From Deroplatys truncata (taxonomy: Eukaryota > Arthropoda > Insecta > Mantodea > Mantidae): a stretch of DNA of 64,000 bases. Below the pieces are notes generated by a model. The model searched no databases. It saw only the letters and a program-made list of their open reading frames with translations, and was not told the DNA's origin. Of the stretch, positions 60,791 through 64,000 are shown in pieces (positions within the stretch are counted from its first letter, which is position 1; each line of letters begins with the position of its first letter). The position numbers and the translations under genes were made by a program. Location: NCBI GenBank assembly GCA_030765065.1, contig CM060978.1, positions 115,363,692-115,427,691 on the forward strand, written 5' to 3'.

Positions 60791-60968
60791 CTTTTCCCGT
60801 TGCAGGTCACCTTTTTCCCTTTGGTGGTCGCCTTTTTTCCCTTTGCTGGTGACATTTTTCCCTTTGCTGGTCACGCTTTTCCCTTTGCTAGTCAACTTTT
60901 TCCCTTTGTGGGCCTCCTTTTTCCCTGAGCAGTCACCTTTTTCCCCTGAACGAGTCACCTTTTCCCTG
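60791..60968 (-). repeat. GGGAAAAA-type iteron array, right arm
   Basis: Reverse-complement mirror of 49558-49735: TTTTTCCCTTTGCTGGTCAC-type units of about 20-22 bp, eight or nine copies. Confidence 0.9.
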
Positions 60969-61064
60969 AATAGGTTACGTGATGGGCATGTCTAGAATTA
61001 GCGTTCTAACATTGACATGAAACAGTTTTCCACTAAGTTCACGTCTAAAGTCGCTTTCAAGTCT

Positions 61065-62442
61065 AGCCCTCCTATTCCCTATCTCTCCTGTATATAAGTC
61101 CATATTCCTACTGCTACACTACCTGTCTAGCCTAACACCTCTTCTCCTGTTCCTATACCTCTCATATAAACCATACTCTATTCCTCTAGCTCTGTCTAGC
61201 CTAACGCCTCTCTCGTTTACCCATGACTCTCACATAAACCATACTCTGCTCCTCGACCTCTGTCTAGTCTAACTCCTCTCCTCGTTTTCCTATACCACTC
61301 ATATAAACCATACATTACTCAGCATCTGTCTAGCCTAACACCTCCCCTCGTTTTCCTATACCTCCCATATAAACGTATACTCTAATCCTCAAACCATGTC
61401 TAGACTAGCACCTCCCCTCGTATTCCCTATCTGTCTCATATAAAGCGCACTCCTCCTCCTACCACTGTCTAGCCTAGCGTCAGTCCTCGTATTCCCTATC
61501 TCACCCATATAAATGCATTTTCCTCCTTGAAGACTCTCTCAACCTAGCACCTACCTTCGTTTTCCCTATCTTTTCCCATATAGACGTATAATCTCTCATT
61601 CAGACCTTCCCGACTAGCCTAGCACTTCTCCTCATATTCCCCTATCTCTCTCATATAAGATGCATTCCCTCATTCAACATCGTCTAGCCTAGCATCGACC
61701 CTCGTATTCCCTATCTCTCGCATATAAACGCCTACTCCATCATTAAAAACTCCTATACTAGCACCTCTCCTCGGTTCGCTAATCGCTCATATTCTACCCT
61801 TCAAGTCCTGTTTAGTATAGCATCTTTCCTTGTATTCCCTATCTCACTCGTATAAAGCATATACCTCCCTCCTTTAGCATCTGACTAGCCTAGCATCAGC
61901 CCTGGTATTCCCTATCTCTCCTGTATATAAGTCCATATTCCTACTGCTACACTACCTGTCTAGCCTAACACCTCTTCTCCTGTTCCTATACCTCTCATAT
62001 AAACCATACTCTATTCCTCTAGCTCTGTCTAGCCTAACGCCTCTCTCGTTTACCTATGACTCTCACATAAACCATACTCTGCTCCTCGACCTCTGTCTAG
62101 TCTAACTCCTCTCCTCGTTTTCCTATACCACTCATATAAACCATACATTACTCAGCCTCTGTCTAGCCTAACACCTCCCCTCGTTTTCCTATACCTCTCA
62201 TATAAACTATACTCTACTCAGCCTCTGTCTAGCCTAGCACCTCCCCTCGTATTCCCTATCTTTCTCATATAAAGCGCACTCCTCCTCCTACCACTGTCTA
62301 GCCTAGCGTCAGTCCTCGTATTCCCTATCTCGCCCATATAAACGCATTTTCCTCCTTGAACCGTCGCATCTAGCCTCGTTTTCCCTATCCTTTCCCATAT
62401 AAACGCAAAAAACTGCGCTCGATCTCTCCTATATATCCTACT
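61065..62442 (-). repeat. Right terminal/subterminal tandem repeats
   Basis: Mirror of 48084-49545, with units ending TCCCATATAAACGC toward the terminus. The last 200 bp appear identical to the left end by eye. A 75-codon frame at 62218-62445 is repeat sequence, not a gene. Confidence 0.9.
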
Positions 62443-62448
62443 CATATA
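62443..62448 (+). repeat. Target-site duplication of Polinton copy C, right
   Basis: CATATA directly follows the CT terminus and matches 48078-48083. Confidence 0.9.
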
Positions 62449-63237
62449 TTAAAGTTGTTTATTCTTCTTGTTTTTATTTTTCACCGGTTTTTGCTGTTCT
62501 TCGAAGCTTTTGCCATTGTTTTTCAGGCAGTAGCCAGTTTTGAGTTGCATATACACAACCTGCAGATGACCCTTTCATCAGAGGAGCCAACGCTCGTTGG
62601 ATTTGCGGGTGTCGGGATCTGAGGTTAGGAAGCACATTAACTACTAATTTCTGCCAGTTTCATGTTGCCAGCTTGCGGCTATAGAGAGCACTAGCGGCGT
62701 TTTCATGACACGGCCGCCTAGAATAATCTCCAGAGTGAAGAGTCTAATATGCACAATATGGATCGTACCCGGGAATGAGAACGAGAAAGTTAAAAGTTGG
62801 GCAAGTGTTCTTTCCCGTTCCCGGAGCCCGGGAAGGCTTCCCGTCAATTGTGAACGCTCTCATTTGAATACACGTATCTCAACTTTTTCGTTTTCGTTCT
62901 CGTTGGTTGTGAACCAACCTTTAGAGTGATCCAAACGTAAACAAAAGATAACGTATCATTTCGCCATTCCCGCCAAGGGTATCGCTGAGTTGTCAGAAAC
63001 ACCTGGCAATTTAAGCGACGAAATGACAAGAGAGCATCACGATTTTTCTCGTAAATAACATGTATAACTTGCATAAGTTAACATAAACATTATTAAACAC
63101 AGATAAGAAAAGAAAGTAGATATTTAAGAAGTGGTTGTATAACAAAAGTAGAAAAATGGGTGTGTCATAACTTAGATTTTATTCCGACTCTGCAAGCGGC
63201 TCTCTTCCCTTCATATCCGAGTCATCAGTATCGGTGT
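62449..63237. other. Mostly unassigned DNA with a possible transposon end
   Basis: GTTGTGAACCAACCTTTAGA at about 62909-62928 is inverted relative to CTTAAGGCTGGCTCACAACC at about 47768-47787 (see findings), and is preceded by TTTTCGTTTTCGTTCTCG. Open frames here have no recognised motif. Confidence 0.4.
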
Positions 63238-63484
63238 TCATTCATTCATTTTTATTCAATAAATTTGGCCTGGTGCCGGTACATTAGGCCCGGCTTACAG
63301 GCATTAATTTACATAGATTATACTTTACATATTTTAAATTTGATGATTTTAGGTTTATACATAAAGATCCATACAGAGGCCAGCGTTAGGCCACCGAGAA
63401 CAATCTCAGTCTGTATTTTTTTTTTTTGGTTCATATTCTTCTTTGTTTTGAATTTTTTTTCTCTCTCTCTCAATATATACATAT

Positions 63485-63486
<2 letters not shown>

Positions 63487-63520
<34 letters not shown>
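63487..63520. repeat. CA dinucleotide microsatellite
   Basis: About 34 bp of uninterrupted CA repeat within the retrotransposon 3' region. Confidence 0.95.
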
Positions 63521-63524
<4 letters not shown>

Positions 63525-63618
63525 GCACACACACCTGGCCATGCCTAACACGTTCCAGTTCAACCACCCCGACTCACACGAACTATCTACACTTCACTAC
63601 TTACACTTTGTACACTAT

Positions 63619-64000
63619 TTACAGTCCGCGGTTTTGCTGTGCGGCAGCGTGGCTCATGATGTTGTTGATGCGGCGATCGTAGGGGCCTCTGCCGTAAGAT
63701 GGTGCGGCCTGGGGCCTGATGGGATGGGCGCGCGCAGAGACGAGCCGAGAGTTACCTAGAAGTGCCATTCTTGCATGTTTTCTATGTTGCGGCTCGCCCC
63801 TGCCGATGCCGGAGATAAGGGAATTTGAATGTCTCTTGATGCGTGCCCATACAGAAGTTGCCCGTTTTGTGATTAATTCGGGAAGGAGTGGCATGGTTGC
63901 TTCACGGTGAAGGGTGCGGTTGTTGGTGAGGATGGGAGTTCTGAGGATTTTTCTTAGGGAGAGGTTTTGGATGGTTTGGAGCTGTTTTAGAAGGGAGTTG
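63619..64000 (-). CDS. Reverse transcriptase ORF2 C terminus (Jockey/I-like), partial
   Basis: The open frame enters at the window edge as NSLLKQLQTIQNLSLRKILR and continues through REATMPLLPELITKRATSVW to a stop at 63619. The LQxxQNxxLRxI pattern, then a short helix-rich stretch ending in Asn/Ser/Leu and Gly residues (NSLISGIGRGE), is typical of the region after the reverse transcriptase domain in Jockey- and I-like elements. About 126 residues are visible without stops. The catalytic domain lies outside the window. Confidence 0.6.
   Translation of the reverse strand, partial: NSLLKQLQTIQNLSLRKILRTPILTNNRTLHREATMPLLPELITKRATSVWARIKRHSNSLISGIGRGEPQHRKHARMALLGNSRLVSARAHPIRPQAAPSYGRGPYDRRINNIMSHAAAQQNRGL

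Larger units (their letters stand above)
48084..62442. mobile_element. Polinton-like copy C: 14.36-kb giant palindrome
   Basis: Termini are AGTAGGATATATAGGAGAGA and its exact reverse complement. They are flanked by CATATA on both sides, and the AG/CT ends and 6-bp duplication fit Polinton/Maverick integration. The whole element is an inverted repeat: left arm 48084-54060, spacer 54061-54631, right arm 54632-62442. Arms are nearly identical by eye apart from a 1.84-kb deletion in the left (equivalent to 58375-60210). Each arm carries one polymerase gene reading outward. No integrase, packaging ATPase, cysteine protease gene or capsid gene was seen, whereas a complete Polinton usually carries these in 15-20 kb. 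It therefore appears non-autonomous for integration. Confidence 0.85.
63238..64000 (-). mobile_element. Non-LTR retrotransposon 3' end, continues beyond the window
   Basis: The minus strand from the window edge encodes the end of an ORF2-type protein followed by a 3' untranslated region. That region contains a CA/GT microsatellite (63487-63520) and ends in AATGAATGAA-type repeats near 63238-63250, as seen in some Jockey/I-like tails. The element is cut by the window edge, so length and clade are open. Confidence 0.6.

Noticed and set aside
48084-62442. Palindrome as a pure assembly artefact
   Set aside because: The arms differ by a 1.84-kb deletion and point changes, the centre is not symmetric, and the outer borders carry a 6-bp target duplication; an artefact would not be expected to show these. 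Long reads would still be needed for proof.

Overview
This is intergenic, repeat-dominated DNA from an animal nuclear genome, most likely an insect. The evidence is Tc1, mariner, hAT-like and Kolobok-like (THAP) transposase fossils, a tRNA-derived SINE with target duplications, an LTR retrotransposon, the 3' end of a non-LTR retrotransposon, GT..AG intron borders, long microsatellites and several Polinton (Maverick)-type ends. No bacterial-style operon, rRNA, CRISPR array or complete conventional host gene was recognised. The species cannot be named from the sequence.

Layout. 1-3.5 kb: unassigned DNA, then a mariner fossil (about 1930-3482) split by a full SINE and a SINE fragment. 5.9-7.3 kb: a broken HTH-type transposase N terminus and a possible second SINE. 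7748-12493: a THAP-domain DNA transposon bordered by TTAA, with a Tc1-like element (10730-12254) nested inside it. 12.5-18.8 kb: mostly unassigned, with one copy of a dispersed repeat. 18.8-19.7 kb: a hAT-derived reading frame with a plausible intron. 22009-23295: a mariner with both ends and TA duplications, sitting in degenerate tandem repeats. 27441-41345: Polinton copy A, an old element whose terminal repeats received an LTR retrotransposon (about 27.7-36.5 kb) and whose polymerase fossil received a SINE and a Tc1 element. 42.8-43.8 kb: dispersed repeat. 45251-about 46200: Polinton copy B, an end fragment. 48084-62442: Polinton copy C, the main feature. 63238-64000: a non-LTR retrotransposon 3' end.

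Copy C is a 14.36-kb giant palindrome that begins AG and ends CT, with a 6-bp CATATA duplication on both sides, so it appears to have inserted as one palindromic molecule. Each arm, from outside in, carries subterminal tandem repeats, a roughly 21-bp GGGAAAAA-type iteron array, a TAATTCAG-type array, a protein-primed family-B DNA polymerase gene pointing outward, a TATA promoter, and an array of tRNA T-arm/B-box-like motifs (GGTTCGAATCC type). The arms meet at a 571-bp non-palindromic centre with a 22-bp perfect hairpin stem. The two polymerase copies are damaged in different ways: the left lacks the catalytic C terminus through a 1.84-kb deletion, and the right has one nonsense codon and a lost zinc ligand. 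No integrase, ATPase, protease or capsid gene was seen in the element, so it looks like a non-autonomous, polymerase-only Polinton derivative. Its form recalls snap-back defective genomes of protein-primed linear replicons; that comparison is inference.
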